Shown here piece by piece: positions 17,336 through 27,904 of a stretch of DNA of 49,613 bases. Within the stretch, counting starts at the first letter, position 1. Each line of letters begins with the position of its first letter. Under the pieces are notes generated by a model. That model searched no databases, was not told where the DNA came from, and saw nothing but the letters and a program-made list of their open reading frames with translations. Position numbers and translations under genes: made by a program. This stretch comes from SAR324 cluster bacterium (lineage in GTDB: Bacteria > SAR324 > NAC60-12), in NCBI GenBank assembly GCA_015232315.1, contig JADFZZ010000037.1:1-49613 (forward strand), in the 5' to 3' direction.

Positions 17336-19726
17336 ATGCAATACAGATTTCAACAAAACTATTGGCTGCGATGGACGATTGCCCTGTTGATGATCGGCCT
17401 GCTTCCTATGACACTCAGCAATTGCGGTGAAGATCATCCTGAACAGGGAAAACTAACGTTTCAATTGCGATGGGGTTCTCCTGAACATCACTCAACACAA
17501 CGGGAAATGTCCAGTGACGTCAGTTCCGTTAAAATTCACATGTTCAATTCTCAGGGGTCTCTCGTCACGGCCAAAACCTATTCTGCTGGGAATGGTTTTG
17601 CCAAAATGACCGCTCTGGCCAGTGGAACCTACCAGGTGCGAATCATTGGCGTGAATTCCCGGGACATTGCGATGTATTACAAAGTGATGGACCGCATTCT
17701 GATTGAAGACAACAAAACGACCAATCTGGGGGAAATTCTTCTGGAGGAAGTTCCCACCGGCGGTCTCAGCGTGTCTCGTTCAACCACTATTTCGGATTCG
17801 GAGACAGGCGAATATATCACCCAACTTTCCGTCAGCTTGGTCTTTCCACCCGAAGGCAACGGAGTGATCACTGCCTCCAGCAGTAATGTGGCCGACATTT
17901 CCATCTCTCCGGAACTATTAACCTTTACGGCTCAAAACTGGAACGTTCCCCAAACCCTGACGCTGACAGGGCATGCCCTGGCCCTCAGCGCAACGAGTCA
18001 CACCACAACGCTGACCCTTAGCGGAGCTAACAGCACCGGGGCCAGTTTAGCGAAGCTTCCTGCCGTTACCATGTCAACCGGACTCACGTTGGATAAAATC
18101 GTCTTATCGACCGCTGAATCTGGAACGACGGACACCTTCACCATTGCGCTCAGTCATCAACCAGAGGCCGATGTGCTGATTCAACTCACCAGTGGGGATA
18201 CCGGAGAAATCACCCTTTCTCCTGAAACAATGACCTTTACCACGGATAACTGGAACACGCCCCAAACCGTGACTATCACCGGCCATGATGACCTCCAGGC
18301 GGACGGCAATCAAAATGTCACGTTAACCCTGGATTTTGTGCAGAGTACGGACACCCTTTACGGAATTCGGACCTATACTTTAACCGGAGTTAACACGGAT
18401 AACGACACAGCGGGATTGACCCTGAGCAAAACAACCCTGACAACCGATGAATTCGGTACCACAGATTCGTTCACCGTCAAACTCAACACACAACCCACAG
18501 CTAATGTGGTGGTCACGGCCACCAGTGGAAACACCAATGAATTTACTGTTTTGCATTCTTCCCTGACTTTTACCACCGATAACTGGAATACCGCTCAAAC
18601 CATCACGGTCAAGGGAGAGGATGACAAGGTGGCGGATGGGAATCAACAGGTCAGCCTGACATTGAGCACCAATACCAGTTCCGACACGGTCTATGCCGCA
18701 CTCTCCAATTCCACAGCCACCGTCACCAATAACGATCGTGGAGTCTTGGCTTGGGGAACTTATCAAGGAACGCCCTTGTCCTTGATTGGTACGGTGTCCA
18801 CCTTGGCGGGTACAGGGAGACTTGGAGTAGATAATGGAATTGGAACCAGTGCCAGTTTCAATCGCCCTGCTGGAATTACAATCGTAGGAGATAACCTTTA
18901 TGTGGCAGACTATGAGAATCATGCCATCCGCCAAATTAATATCGATACCGGTGTGGTGACTACCTTGGCGGGTACGGTCGGAACTTCCGGGAATCAGGAT
19001 GGAACGGGGACTGCGGCTCTGTTTGCTTTTCCAATTGGTATCACAACGGATGGAACCAATTTGTATGTTTCCGAATATTCCAGCAAGAAAATCCGCAAAA
19101 TAGTGATCAGCACAGGAGTAGTGCAAACATTAATGACCACCTCTACCAGTCAGGGTTTGCGTTGTCTGGTAACGGATGGAACCAACATCTATGGTGCCGA
19201 TGAATATGGTCACAGAATTATCAAAATTGTTATTGCGACCACCACCCAAACCACCTTGGCTGGAGAGGGAGCCTCCGGCCATGTGGATGGCACCGGCACG
19301 GCAGCTCAATTTCTTAATCCATGGTGTCTCACTTCGGATGGAACCGCTTTGTATGTGACTTCCTCATATGGTCAGACCGTCCGCAAGGTGATCATCGCGA
19401 CCGGAGTTGTTACCACCATTGCCGGAACCAATTCCTTGACCGGTTCCACGGACGGAACAGGAACCAGTGCCAGATTTTATTATCCATTGGGCATTGTGAC
19501 TGATGGAACCAACCTTTATGTTGCGGACAGCAACAACCACAATATTCGTAAAATTGTGATCAGTTCAGGGGTGGTTACCACGCTGGCGGGAAGTGCTCAA
19601 TCAAGTGGATTTACCAATGGAACAGGAACCACAGCACAGTTCCATTTACCCAATGGCATTGTCAGCAATGGCAAATATCTGTTTGTGACGGATGAATCCA
19701 ATTACGCAATTCGGAAAATTCAATAA
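17336..19726 (+). CDS. Lipoprotein with Calx-like repeats and an NHL beta-propeller
   Basis: The 796-residue product has a lipoprotein signal (hydrophobic run, then lipobox LSNC near residue 29). After a carboxypeptidase-regulatory-like segment (about 45-140) come three related ~100-residue modules containing LTFTTDNWNTxQTxTxxG, which resemble Calx-beta-like domains of extracellular proteins. From about 480 to the end there are five or so NHL-type repeats, each with VTTLAG and DGTGTxAxFxxPxGI, forming a probable propeller. NHL propellers bind proteins or glycans; no catalytic site is visible. The ATG follows AGAGG at about five bases and lies 14 bases after the outer-membrane gene. Its likely place is the outer-membrane surface or periplasm. 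Confidence 0.85.
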   Translation: MQYRFQQNYWLRWTIALLMIGLLPMTLSNCGEDHPEQGKLTFQLRWGSPEHHSTQREMSSDVSSVKIHMFNSQGSLVTAKTYSAGNGFAKMTALASGTYQVRIIGVNSRDIAMYYKVMDRILIEDNKTTNLGEILLEEVPTGGLSVSRSTTISDSETGEYITQLSVSLVFPPEGNGVITASSSNVADISISPELLTFTAQNWNVPQTLTLTGHALALSATSHTTTLTLSGANSTGASLAKLPAVTMSTGLTLDKIVLSTAESGTTDTFTIALSHQPEADVLIQLTSGDTGEITLSPETMTFTTDNWNTPQTVTITGHDDLQADGNQNVTLTLDFVQSTDTLYGIRTYTLTGVNTDNDTAGLTLSKTTLTTDEFGTTDSFTVKLNTQPTANVVVTATSGNTNEFTVLHSSLTFTTDNWNTAQTITVKGEDDKVADGNQQVSLTLSTNTSSDTVYAALSNSTATVTNNDRGVLAWGTYQGTPLSLIGTVSTLAGTGRLGVDNGIGTSASFNRPAGITIVGDNLYVADYENHAIRQINIDTGVVTTLAGTVGTSGNQDGTGTAALFAFPIGITTDGTNLYVSEYSSKKIRKIVISTGVVQTLMTTSTSQGLRCLVTDGTNIYGADEYGHRIIKIVIATTTQTTLAGEGASGHVDGTGTAAQFLNPWCLTSDGTALYVTSSYGQTVRKVIIATGVVTTIAGTNSLTGSTDGTGTSARFYYPLGIVTDGTNLYVADSNNHNIRKIVISSGVVTTLAGSAQSSGFTNGTGTTAQFHLPNGIVSNGKYLFVTDESNYAIRKIQ

Positions 19727-19810
19727 GGAATGACGGCTCCTTTCAAAGATTTATATAACTTTGCATCAACGGAAACCACTAACCCGTATTCAAACCAGCC
19801 TTTGGGAAAT

Positions 19811-20515
19811 CTAACGCCGATAACCAATGCCCACCATCAATCCGTTGGCATTGACAGCCTGATAGCCGGGGATACGGACTTTCCATGAATCCATTTCCAG
19901 AATGATGAGCCAGTTATTCATGATACCGATGGCCAGACCCCAATATTGGCCAAGAGATTTGCTTCCACTGTGAGCAATCGACAGATCTCGACTTTGCGAG
20001 TTTCCGACCGCGTCATAGTATTGAAATTTTTCAGTTAATGTCACGTCCAGTTCCAACGGAATAAAGACGCCTCCGAAAAAATAAATCGATTTGCTGTCAC
20101 TCTCACTATGCAGATAACTGAGCCCCAGTTCCCCATAATTCATACGCACTCTTGAAATTTGCGGAGATTCCCGCAGTCTATTTTGGTCGACATTCAGGCG
20201 AACATCCAATAAGCCAAAACTTAAGTGGGTTCCTAAATCTTTATAGGCGGAAGAAGTGATCATCCATCCCACATTCGTTTGAGAATGCTTTTCCACTTCC
20301 ATGAAGTCCACCTTGATGGATTGACTGGTTTCAATCATCAATACAGTTTTGGAGTTGTCAATGTAAGATTGGGTGAAGGAAGAGGATCCGAGTTCTTGAG
20401 CATGAATGACATAATTGCCAGCCAGAAAACATGTCAGAACCCAAACAAAAAATCGGCTTTTGTCCAACATTGAATGGACGGGCCATTCTAAGATTTTGTG
20501 TATTTGTTCTTTCAA
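19811..20515 (-). CDS. Small exported, probably beta-barrel protein (TTG start)
   Basis: The gene encodes 234 residues with a signal peptide (SRFFVWVLTCFLAGNYVIHA, cut before QELGS) and then amphipathic strands ending in GLMVGIGYRR, as in small outer-membrane barrels. I prefer the TTG at 20515 because an AGGGGG ribosome site sits about six bases upstream. The first ATG (20470) has no comparable site but would also keep the signal peptide. It converges with the NHL lipoprotein gene across 84 bases without a clear terminator. I do not recognise the family. Confidence 0.65.
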   Translation of the reverse strand: MKEQIHKILEWPVHSMLDKSRFFVWVLTCFLAGNYVIHAQELGSSSFTQSYIDNSKTVLMIETSQSIKVDFMEVEKHSQTNVGWMITSSAYKDLGTHLSFGLLDVRLNVDQNRLRESPQISRVRMNYGELGLSYLHSESDSKSIYFFGGVFIPLELDVTLTEKFQYYDAVGNSQSRDLSIAHSGSKSLGQYWGLAIGIMNNWLIILEMDSWKVRIPGYQAVNANGLMVGIGYRR

Positions 20516-20601
20516 GAGAACCCCCTAAAAATAAACAACCCCTGTTTCAATTCTTTGCAACCCACGTCAGGGGTTGAGCACACACCGTGGAGTAATGGAC
20601 C

Positions 20602-20728
20602 GGTTATCCGGTTTTATATAGTGTTCCTGATAATTATTTCCTGGGAGCGCAGGCGTCCCGCCCGCATTTGGAGGGCAAGAGGCCCTCCCTCCGACCAAAT
20701 TATTTTTCTGGAATACTATACGATAACC
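20602..20728. repeat. Inverted-repeat element with GC-rich hairpin core
   Basis: AT-rich arms at 20602-20639 and 20697-20728 are imperfect inverted repeats (GGTTAT...TATAGTGTTCC against GGAATACTATA...ATAACC). Between them lies a GC-rich core with a perfect hairpin GGAGGGC-AAGAG-GCCCTCC at 20670-20688. The core resembles dispersed 'GGGAGCGCAGGCGTCCCGCC' repeats seen in other genomes. The rest of the gap 20516-20870 shows no gene. Confidence 0.5.
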
Positions 20729-20870
20729 CCTATGCAATATATTTGCCCATGTTTAAAGCAAAGGCAGGAGTAATTCAAAAACTGTTTTTTCCAAAGAAGG
20801 GATTTTCATGTTTTCCCATCGGCGTCAATAACAATAGAGACTTACAATAGCGTCGCTACTCCTTTTCCCT

Positions 20871-22631
20871 TCATTCCTGGTAACTCCAGAGTTCTGTGCC
20901 ATGTGCCGTATTGCTGGCATTATACATCAGTTCCGTTCCGAAAACAGCAAACGACTTGGGGTAACTTCCCAGGTAATCCACACTGACATCGACAACCCGC
21001 GCTGGAGTTGTTCCGTCAAAAGCCCACAGTTCAAAGCCATTGATGCCATCACTGGCCCGGAAAAATATTTTATTCTGGAACAGTGTCAGTTCTCCCGGAG
21101 AGGAAGAGGCTGTTCCAGAATTAATGTCCGCGACAAGACTGACAGAGGTGCCATCATAAGAGTAGAGTTCTGTGCCTTTTGTGCCGTCATCTGCGGCGAA
21201 GTATAGTTTATTATTGTAGGGTGTCAGATAGTTGGGATAAGAACTGGTGGTACTGCTGATTTCAATCAAGGTGGGCGCACTGGTACCTTCATATACCCAG
21301 AGTTGGACTCCGGAAGTTCCGTTATCCGCGCTGAAATACAGTTTATTGTTCCAGACTGTCAGGTGTGCCGGTGCCGAGCCAAGCAGTTCGCCTTCCTGAA
21401 TGTTGGCCGCAAGAGCCGGGGCGTTGGTTCCATCATATGACCAGAGTTCCACACCATTGACGCCTTCATCGGCGGCAAAGAACAGTTTATCCTGAAAAAC
21501 GACGAGATACTCCGGGGCTGAACCGATTTCACCGGGATAAATATCCGCTACCATGGACGGCGCATTCGTTCCGTCATATTTCCAGAGTTCACTGCCATTG
21601 GTTCCATTGTGAGCCCGGAAATACATCACATCCTTGAAAATCGTAAATGCGGCCGGAAGGGAATTGTTGGATCCGAGATTGATATCCGCCACCATGGAGG
21701 GGGTATTGCTGCCATCGTAAACCCAAAGTTCCATTCCGTTGGAGCCATCGGTGGCCCTGAAGTACATTTTATCTTTAAACAAAAACATTTCCTCAGCGTT
21801 TGAACCTCCTGAACCACTGCGGATATCAGCGATGAGTTTCATTCCCGCTGAATTAAAGGACCAGAGTTCTTTGCCGGTTTTGCCGTCACTGCCTTCAAAA
21901 TACAGTGTACCATTCCAGGAAATCAACCACGTTGGAGAAGAACCATAAGCCCCACTCCGTAAATCCCAGACCATTTTAACACTGCATGTTTTGCCATAAA
22001 GCACACAACTGGCCTGCGTCACTGCCGGAGTGGAAGTGGTGCCGATTGTTGTTCCACTGGTCGTTGTTCCACTGGTCGTTGAACCACTGGTCGATGTTCC
22101 ACTGGTCGTTGAACCACTGTTCGTTGTTCCACTGGTTGTTGTGCCTGAGGTGGTATCACTGGATGAACTGTCCGATGAGGATCCGCTGGAAGTACTGGAG
22201 GCGACAAGTTCTGCTTTGGAAAAATTGGAACCTTGACAACTATTGCCGTCAATCTCCATCAAATAACCGAGCTTATCATTCACATGCGTGATGATTCCTG
22301 AGCCCTGCACGGCCCCGATCGGCTGAACGGGAATTTCAATAAGATTTTTTTCACCAAGCTGGCCTTTCACCAGGGCGGGGTCCGAATTGGCATAAAGCGT
22401 GATCGCAAATTCAATGGTGCTTCCGTCCTTGGCCACAATGATTTTATCCACAGCGTCATCGGAATTCCCGCAGTGGGAAAACCCGACCCATTCGCCTATA
22501 AATTTGTCACGATCTTTGGTGTTGGGCAAATCTTCAATGCTATCGCCAGTTTCAAGTTTCCCCCTGGCACAACCTGTCAGAATCAATGCGATGAATCCCA
22601 ACACGATGAAAATATTTTTTTGATGTGACAT
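20871..22631 (-). CDS. ELWxxDGT-repeat lipoprotein
   Basis: The 586-residue protein has a lipobox LTGC at about residue 21 after a hydrophobic signal. An N-terminal domain (about 30-140) includes VGFSHCGNS and SCQGS cysteines. A Ser/Thr/Gly linker (about 145-205) is encoded by a 15-base tandem repeat. At least seven ~45-residue repeats with GxELWxYDGTxxPxxVADI then run to the C-terminus, the ELWxxDGT-type repeat of extracellular propeller-like proteins. The ATG follows GGAGACG. It is probably surface-exposed; no enzyme motif is seen. It lies 61 bases before the galT stop, in the same direction, but seems functionally unrelated to galactose use. Confidence 0.85.
   Translation of the reverse strand: MSHQKNIFIVLGFIALILTGCARGKLETGDSIEDLPNTKDRDKFIGEWVGFSHCGNSDDAVDKIIVAKDGSTIEFAITLYANSDPALVKGQLGEKNLIEIPVQPIGAVQGSGIITHVNDKLGYLMEIDGNSCQGSNFSKAELVASSTSSGSSSDSSSSDTTSGTTTSGTTNSGSTTSGTSTSGSTTSGTTTSGTTIGTTSTPAVTQASCVLYGKTCSVKMVWDLRSGAYGSSPTWLISWNGTLYFEGSDGKTGKELWSFNSAGMKLIADIRSGSGGSNAEEMFLFKDKMYFRATDGSNGMELWVYDGSNTPSMVADINLGSNNSLPAAFTIFKDVMYFRAHNGTNGSELWKYDGTNAPSMVADIYPGEIGSAPEYLVVFQDKLFFAADEGVNGVELWSYDGTNAPALAANIQEGELLGSAPAHLTVWNNKLYFSADNGTSGVQLWVYEGTSAPTLIEISSTTSSYPNYLTPYNNKLYFAADDGTKGTELYSYDGTSVSLVADINSGTASSSPGELTLFQNKIFFRASDGINGFELWAFDGTTPARVVDVSVDYLGSYPKSFAVFGTELMYNASNTAHGTELWSYQE
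22051..22140. repeat. 15-base tandem repeat (six units) in the lipoprotein linker
   Basis: Six consecutive 15-base units of the form G(TT/AA)CCACTGGTCGTT run from 22051 to 22140, with one to three changes each. They encode the Thr-Ser-Gly-Thr linker on the minus strand. The unit is a multiple of three, so length change would keep the frame. Confidence 0.85.
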
Positions 22632-22692
22632 AAACCATCGTCTCCGTTGATTATTTTGATATTCCTATATTTTAAAAAACATTTACCCAAAT

Positions 22693-23733
22693 TCATTTCT
22701 TCGTTTTGAAATGGATTTCGGACATTTCCCGCATCCGGGCCGCCGCCTGTTCGGCCGTGATATCCCGTTGTGATTCTCCCAGCATTTCATAACCCACCAT
22801 GAATTTTTTAATCGTGGCAGAGCGAAGCAGTGGCGGATAAAAATGCGCATGAAGCTGCCAATAACTGTCTTCATCGGTTCCCATGGGCGCACCATGCCAG
22901 CCCATGGAATAGGGAAATGAAGTCTGAAACAAATTGTCATAGCGCGTCAGGAATCGTTTCAGAATATCAGCCAGACTTGTTTGTTCTTCTGTGGTGATTT
23001 CTGTGAGTCTGCGAATATGCCTTCGGGGAAGAAGCAATGTTTCAAAGGGCCAGATTGCCCAGAACGGAATCACAACCAGCCAGTGTTTGTTGCTAATCAC
23101 CAGACGTTCTTTTTTATCCAGTTCCAGGTTTGCGTAATCCTCCAACAGAACAGCGTTATTTCGCAGAAAATATTGCTTTTGCTGCAAATCTTCCTGAGCC
23201 GGTTCATTGGGAAGTTCAGAACTTGCCCAGATTTGACCGTGAGGATGTGGATTGGAGCATCCCATGACGCCGCCCTTGTTTTCAAAAATCTGCACCCAAC
23301 GATAAGACTGTCCCAGTTCTTCCACTTGAGACATCCACAGTTGGACGACAGATTCAATATTGGACTGATCCATTTCCGGTAATGTCAGATCATGTCTTGG
23401 TGAAAAACAGATCACCCTGCATAGGCCACGTTGCCCCTGCATTTGCAACAGTGGATGTTCGGCCTGAATGCCATCAGGCGTATCAGGAAGCAACGCTGAA
23501 AAATCATTGTTGAAGACATAAGTGCTTTGATACACCGGATTTTTGAGGCCTCCGGCTCTGGTATTGCCGGGACAGAGATAACAGTTCGGGTCATGTTCCG
23601 GACGTTGTTCGGTCGCAGACGCTTCCTGATTGCCCTGCCAGGGACGTTTTGTGCGGTGCGGGGAAACCAGGACCCATTGTCCGGTCAATGGATTCCAGCG
23701 ACGATGGGGGTGCTCTGTCGGGTTGAGTTGCAT
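22693..23733 (-). CDS. galT: Galactose-1-phosphate uridylyltransferase
   Basis: This Leloir-pathway enzyme exchanges UMP between UDP-glucose and galactose-1-phosphate. From the ATG at 23733 the product has 346 residues, the usual length of class I GalT. The active-site motif NPHPHGQIW places the nucleophilic His at residue 165, one off the E. coli position. A zinc-type CYLCPGNTR lies near residue 50, and [17 protein letters not shown] is the usual N-terminus. The start is chosen for the AGGAG site just upstream; an upstream in-frame ATG at 23808 would add 25 poorly related residues. It diverges from the alpha-galactosidase and symporter genes, forming a galactoside-use locus. galK and galE are not in the window. 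Confidence 0.95.
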   Translation of the reverse strand: MQLNPTEHPHRRWNPLTGQWVLVSPHRTKRPWQGNQEASATEQRPEHDPNCYLCPGNTRAGGLKNPVYQSTYVFNNDFSALLPDTPDGIQAEHPLLQMQGQRGLCRVICFSPRHDLTLPEMDQSNIESVVQLWMSQVEELGQSYRWVQIFENKGGVMGCSNPHPHGQIWASSELPNEPAQEDLQQKQYFLRNNAVLLEDYANLELDKKERLVISNKHWLVVIPFWAIWPFETLLLPRRHIRRLTEITTEEQTSLADILKRFLTRYDNLFQTSFPYSMGWHGAPMGTDEDSYWQLHAHFYPPLLRSATIKKFMVGYEMLGESQRDITAEQAAARMREMSEIHFKTKK

Positions 23734-23789
23734 AACAGCTCCTGTTAGAAAACTAAAATAATGATGTTCCGCTAAAAAATACATTTCTG

Positions 23790-23827
23790 TTTCTTTCTTT
23801 TTTTGCAAATTAATTAGAAGAAAGAAA
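23790..23827. promoter_or_regulatory. Inverted repeat in the galT/alpha-galactosidase divergent gap
   Basis: TTTCTTTCTT (23790-23799) and AAGAAAGAAA (23818-23827) are a perfect 10-base inverted repeat centred in the 142-base gap between the divergent genes. Its position suits an operator serving both promoters, but the low-complexity composition makes chance possible. Confidence 0.35.
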
Positions 23828-23875
23828 TCTTTTTTTTGGATATTCGTTCACACTAACATAGTTCAGGGCCTTGTC

Positions 23876-25927
23876 ATGAAGATTCAATCCATCAATATCT
23901 CTTTTGATTACAAGGGAGAACGTCTCCAGTACAGTTTCCAGGATCCATCCGTGATGGTGAATCCCCTGTTTGAAATGAATCTGGTATCGTCTTCTTTTCC
24001 GCAGGGACAAAAAATTGCGCTCACGCTGGTTCCACAACAGGAACTTCGCTTACATTCTGTGGAACTGGCTATGAAATATGCCTTTGAAAAAGGGGATCGT
24101 GTATTTTTGAATGGATTTCAGACATGGACCGAAAGCCGCGAATATGGCATGGCCGAAACCATTCTACCGCTGAATCGATGGACTTCACCGGTGAACAGGG
24201 TGTTTGAATTCAAAAATTATGGTGATTATCATTTTTATGAAACGTCTGGAAAACCGGGCTATTTCCATAGTTTTACCTGGTCCACCCTGTCGCGGGGACG
24301 CTCTTTGAAATTGATTGGTTCTCTCAATGAAACCAATGGCTACAGCATTATTGAATATGCGGTTCCCGAACAGAAAATTTCGTTGCGAAAAGACTGTGAA
24401 GGGCTGGACTGTTCCGTACAGACAACGATCCTGGAATTTTTGATTTGTGATGGCAGGGAACAGGATTTGTTTGACACCTGGTTTCAGCATCTGTCACTTC
24501 CCGCACCTCATGTGACTCAAAGCACAGGCTGGACCAGTTGGTATAATTATTACACTAAAATCACTCCAGAAATCCTTCTCGATAACCTCAACGCGTTTGC
24601 CAGTCGGCAGATTCCGCTCGATCTGTTTCAGATTGATGATGGCTATCAGGAAGCAGTTGGTGACTGGCTTCAGACCAATTCCAAATTTCCAGAGGGTCTC
24701 ACACCCCTCACCGGGCAGATCCATGCAAACGGCTACAAGGCCGGATTATGGCTGGCACCCTTTGTCTGTGAAAAAAATTCCCGCTTGTTCCATGACAAAC
24801 CGGAATGGCTTCTCAAAAATGAAAAAGGCCATCCGCTGACTGCCGGGTTTTGTCATTTATGGAGCGGAGATTTTTATGCGCTGGATGTGTATCATCCTGA
24901 GTTCAGACAATATCTGATAGATGTGTTTGCCAAAGTATTCACTGAATGGAATTTTGATATGGTGAAACTGGATTTTCTCTATGCGGTGGCACTTCAGCCA
25001 CGTTTGGGGAAATCAAGAGGGCAGATCATGTATGAAGCCATGAAATTTCTGCGGGAAATTATTGGCGACAAAATCATTCTGGGCTGTGGTGTGCCACTCG
25101 GTTCAGCGTTTGGTCTGGTCGATTTTTGCCGGATCAGTTGTGATATTGCCCTCAAGTGGGAAGATGCTCTGCTGAACAATGTGGTGCATTATCGGGAACG
25201 TGTTTCCACCCGCAGTGCCTTGACCAGCACTATTTTCCGGCGTCAATTGAATCATCGGGCCTTTGTCAATGATCCGGATGTTTTTTTATTGAGAGATAAT
25301 AATCTGTCCTTAACCGTTGACCAGCGCAAAACCCTGTTTATCATGAATCTGGTATTTGGCGGTTTATTGTTCACGTCAGACCATATCGGAGAATATTCCA
25401 AAGAAACCCTGGACTTGTATCAGTCCCAGTTTCCACTGCGGAACAGGGATGATTTAAAGGTCGAAGACAAGGATGGCGTGTATTACATCCGCTTCCGTTC
25501 AGACGATCGGGAATACTGGGTTTTTTCCAATTTCACTCCGAAATCCCGTGGGGTTTCACTGAGGCCCGGGGCGTTTTATTGTGATGAGGAAATTGTCTTC
25601 AAACGCATCAAACTTGAGCCTTTTGAAACAAAGTGTCTGCATCGCCTGTCCTCTGCTCCGTTTGATGTCGCAGGCAGCACCAGTCATATTTTTCCGGGAA
25701 TGGATGTGGAGCGGGTTGTCTGGAATATGGACAACACCGAACTGGTTGTCAGTCAGAAATGTCCACGTTATAAAGAGATCCTGCTCAGGATTCCAAAGCA
25801 TTTCAAAGGACTGACTGTGAATGACCATTATTTCAAATCAAGAAAAATGAATGGCGAGAACCTGCTTCGGGTATGTTTTCATCCTTCAGGTGAATTAGTC
25901 CCACCTAAATCTTCAGAGGTCTCATGA
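23876..25927 (+). CDS. Alpha-galactosidase, GH36 (GH-D clan)
   Basis: The 683-residue cytoplasmic enzyme (no signal peptide) should release galactose from melibiose or raffinose-type sugars. An N-terminal beta-sandwich domain is followed by the TIM barrel: [20 protein letters not shown], and the nucleophile Asp366 in VKLDFLY. The acid/base Asp423 is in [10 protein letters not shown], with the ~57-residue spacing expected for GH36. The C-terminal beta domain runs to the end. The start at 23876 has only a weak ribosome site. The stop overlaps the start of the symporter gene (ATGA), so the two are translationally coupled, and galT is divergent. Substrate range cannot be read from sequence. Confidence 0.92.
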   Translation: MKIQSINISFDYKGERLQYSFQDPSVMVNPLFEMNLVSSSFPQGQKIALTLVPQQELRLHSVELAMKYAFEKGDRVFLNGFQTWTESREYGMAETILPLNRWTSPVNRVFEFKNYGDYHFYETSGKPGYFHSFTWSTLSRGRSLKLIGSLNETNGYSIIEYAVPEQKISLRKDCEGLDCSVQTTILEFLICDGREQDLFDTWFQHLSLPAPHVTQSTGWTSWYNYYTKITPEILLDNLNAFASRQIPLDLFQIDDGYQEAVGDWLQTNSKFPEGLTPLTGQIHANGYKAGLWLAPFVCEKNSRLFHDKPEWLLKNEKGHPLTAGFCHLWSGDFYALDVYHPEFRQYLIDVFAKVFTEWNFDMVKLDFLYAVALQPRLGKSRGQIMYEAMKFLREIIGDKIILGCGVPLGSAFGLVDFCRISCDIALKWEDALLNNVVHYRERVSTRSALTSTIFRRQLNHRAFVNDPDVFLLRDNNLSLTVDQRKTLFIMNLVFGGLLFTSDHIGEYSKETLDLYQSQFPLRNRDDLKVEDKDGVYYIRFRSDDREYWVFSNFTPKSRGVSLRPGAFYCDEEIVFKRIKLEPFETKCLHRLSSAPFDVAGSTSHIFPGMDVERVVWNMDNTELVVSQKCPRYKEILLRIPKHFKGLTVNDHYFKSRKMNGENLLRVCFHPSGELVPPKSSEVS

Positions 25928-27312
25928 CTATGGCAAAAAAATTACCGTTCTCAAAACAGATCGCCTATGCCATTGGTCAACTGGGGTGGTCAATCCTCAT
26001 CAATGTGGTTAATCTGCAACTGGTTTATTTTTACATTCCACCTTCCGGGTCCGGCCTGAAAACCTTTATTCCACAAGTGGTTTTTCTGGCCGTATTGAAT
26101 GCCTTGACCCTGTTGGCCGCCAGCGGACGACTGTTTGACGCGATCACGGATCCATTGATCGCCAGTCTGAGCGATAACTGGAAGGGCCCCAACGGACGGC
26201 GGATGCCCTTTTTGAAAGTCGGAGCGATTCCTGCGGCATTGTGTTGTTTGCTCATGTTCATTCCTGTCATTCAGGAGGAAAGTGGCTGGAATATCGCATG
26301 GCTGTTTCTTACACAGATTTTATTTTATCTCTTTCTCACCGTTTACGTGACCCCCTATTTCGCACTGTTGCCCGAACTGGGGCATTCCGCGCGTCAGCGA
26401 CTGAACCTGTCCACATGGATTTCCATCACCTATGCTCTCGGAATCATGTTGGCGGCTCAGATCCCGGTGTTGGCAAGTGTCATGAAAGCATGGGGCATCA
26501 CCAATCCTGTCACGGCGATCCAGTGGGCCATCGGATTGATCACCATGCTGGCTGCCCTGTTGATGCTGGTTCCTCCACTGATGATCGATGAACGTGAATA
26601 CTGCCTGGGGGCTCCCGCGAATATCCCTGTTTTTCAGGCCTTGAAACAAACCTTCAGAAATAAACATTTTATTTATTACGTGGTGGCTGATTTTTCATAT
26701 TTCATGGGCCTGACGATTGTCATGACAGGCTTGTTGTATTACATCACCGTCTTGTTGGGTTTGAATGAATCATTGATGGGAATTCTCCTGCCGCTGATGG
26801 TGGTGATTTCATTTTTGTTTTATCCAGTGGTGAATATTCTGGCACAGAAAACCGGAAAAAAAATTCTGATCACCGGTTCCTTTTTATTCATGAGCGGAAC
26901 CTTCTTTTTTATCTTTTTTTTCGGAAAACTGCCGATTCCGAATCTGCTCCAGGCGTATCTGGTGGTCATTCTCTATTCTGTACCACTGGCTTTTCTGGGA
27001 GTTTTGCCCAATGCGGTGCTGGCGGATATCGCGGAACATGACGCCCTGAAAACAGGTATTCGTCAGGAAGGAATGTATTTTGCCGCACGAACCCTGATGC
27101 AAAAGTTTGGACAGACGTTCGGCGTGCTGATTTTTGCGGGACTCACTTCGCTGGGCAAAGATCCCGGAGATGATCTGGGAATTCGCCTGAGTGGTCTGGT
27201 AGGCTTCGGGTTGTGTCTGTCGGCAGGGTTATTTTTCTGGAAATATCAGGAAGATCTGTTGCTCAGGGAAACCGAAATGTTTGAAGCGGACATGGAAGGC
27301 GATCAGGTTTGA
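25924..27312 (+). CDS. GPH-family sugar:cation symporter (MelB type)
   Basis: The 462-residue, roughly 12-helix membrane protein should import a galactoside with a cation. The GPH signature is clear in helix II and the loop after it: [19 protein letters not shown] followed by [10 protein letters not shown]. The paired Asp residues there correspond to the cation-binding positions of MelB. The first ATG (25924) overlaps the alpha-galactosidase stop; a second, ATGGCA at 25930, is equally likely and both are served by AGAGG. Its coupling to the GH36 gene and proximity to galT support melibiose or raffinose uptake, by inference. Confidence 0.9.
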   Translation: MTMAKKLPFSKQIAYAIGQLGWSILINVVNLQLVYFYIPPSGSGLKTFIPQVVFLAVLNALTLLAASGRLFDAITDPLIASLSDNWKGPNGRRMPFLKVGAIPAALCCLLMFIPVIQEESGWNIAWLFLTQILFYLFLTVYVTPYFALLPELGHSARQRLNLSTWISITYALGIMLAAQIPVLASVMKAWGITNPVTAIQWAIGLITMLAALLMLVPPLMIDEREYCLGAPANIPVFQALKQTFRNKHFIYYVVADFSYFMGLTIVMTGLLYYITVLLGLNESLMGILLPLMVVISFLFYPVVNILAQKTGKKILITGSFLFMSGTFFFIFFFGKLPIPNLLQAYLVVILYSVPLAFLGVLPNAVLADIAEHDALKTGIRQEGMYFAARTLMQKFGQTFGVLIFAGLTSLGKDPGDDLGIRLSGLVGFGLCLSAGLFFWKYQEDLLLRETEMFEADMEGDQV

Positions 27313-27402
27313 AGCGCATGCTCGCAAGAGTCATAGATACTCAAAATGTTATGGAGCGTCATTCTGTCACGGCCCCATTTTAGCACCTCGTTGTTTAAAA
27401 AA

Positions 27403-27756
27403 CTATGGCTGACAATACATCCCTTTGATCAGGTGAAACAGTTCAATAAATTGAGGATTGCCAACGGAATAGAGTGAAAAATTGCCATCCCTCCGTGAAT
27501 TGACGACGTCTCGATCCTTCAAAACCGATAAGTGCTGAGAAAGTGTTGCCTGTGCAAGGCCTGTATATTTTTCAAGTGCCTGGACAGAATACTCACCTTT
27601 ACTTAAAACACACAAAATTTTCAGACGAGCGGGATGAGCAATAACTTTCAAGCCACGGGCCGCTTTTTGGATGTTACCGCTTTGGTCATCAAATAAATGT
27701 GCTAATTCTTCATGAATGTCTCGTTCTGTTAAATCCATTTCTTCTGACTGAGCCAT
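27403..27756 (-). CDS. ArsR-family winged-helix repressor
   Basis: The 117-residue DNA-binding protein has the ArsR fold: GLKVIAHPARLKILCVLSKGEYSV, then the recognition region TGLAQATLSQHLSVLKDRDVV and a wing RRDGNFSLYSV. The usual ELCVCDL metal site is missing and only isolated cysteines remain (KILC, GMYC), so it may sense something other than a classic metal. The ATG follows AAGGGG. It converges with the symporter gene; its target is not evident. Confidence 0.88.
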   Translation of the reverse strand: MAQSEEMDLTERDIHEELAHLFDDQSGNIQKAARGLKVIAHPARLKILCVLSKGEYSVQALEKYTGLAQATLSQHLSVLKDRDVVNSRRDGNFSLYSVGNPQFIELFHLIKGMYCQP

Positions 27757-27904
27757 GCTGCCCCTTGTTTATTATAAAACCAACCTCTGACATCATACGA
27801 TTAGAAAATATTGAAATAACTGAATATACTCATAAAGTCAATTTTGAATCTTTAAAAGAATAATCAGACATTCCTGACTTGATCCGGGATTTCAGGATTA
27901 AGAC

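Noticed and set aside
18380-19126. 248-codon minus-strand frame inside the NHL lipoprotein gene
   Set aside because: Arises from the repetitive Thr/Gly/Asp codons of the sense gene; no ribosome site or family pattern.
22051-22140. Regular repeats resembling a CRISPR array
   Set aside because: Units are 15 bases, adjacent and without spacers, and they code for a linker in frame.
21986-22291. Plus-strand frame rich in Trp/His/Ser over the tandem repeat
   Set aside because: Product of reading the 15-base repeat on the wrong strand.
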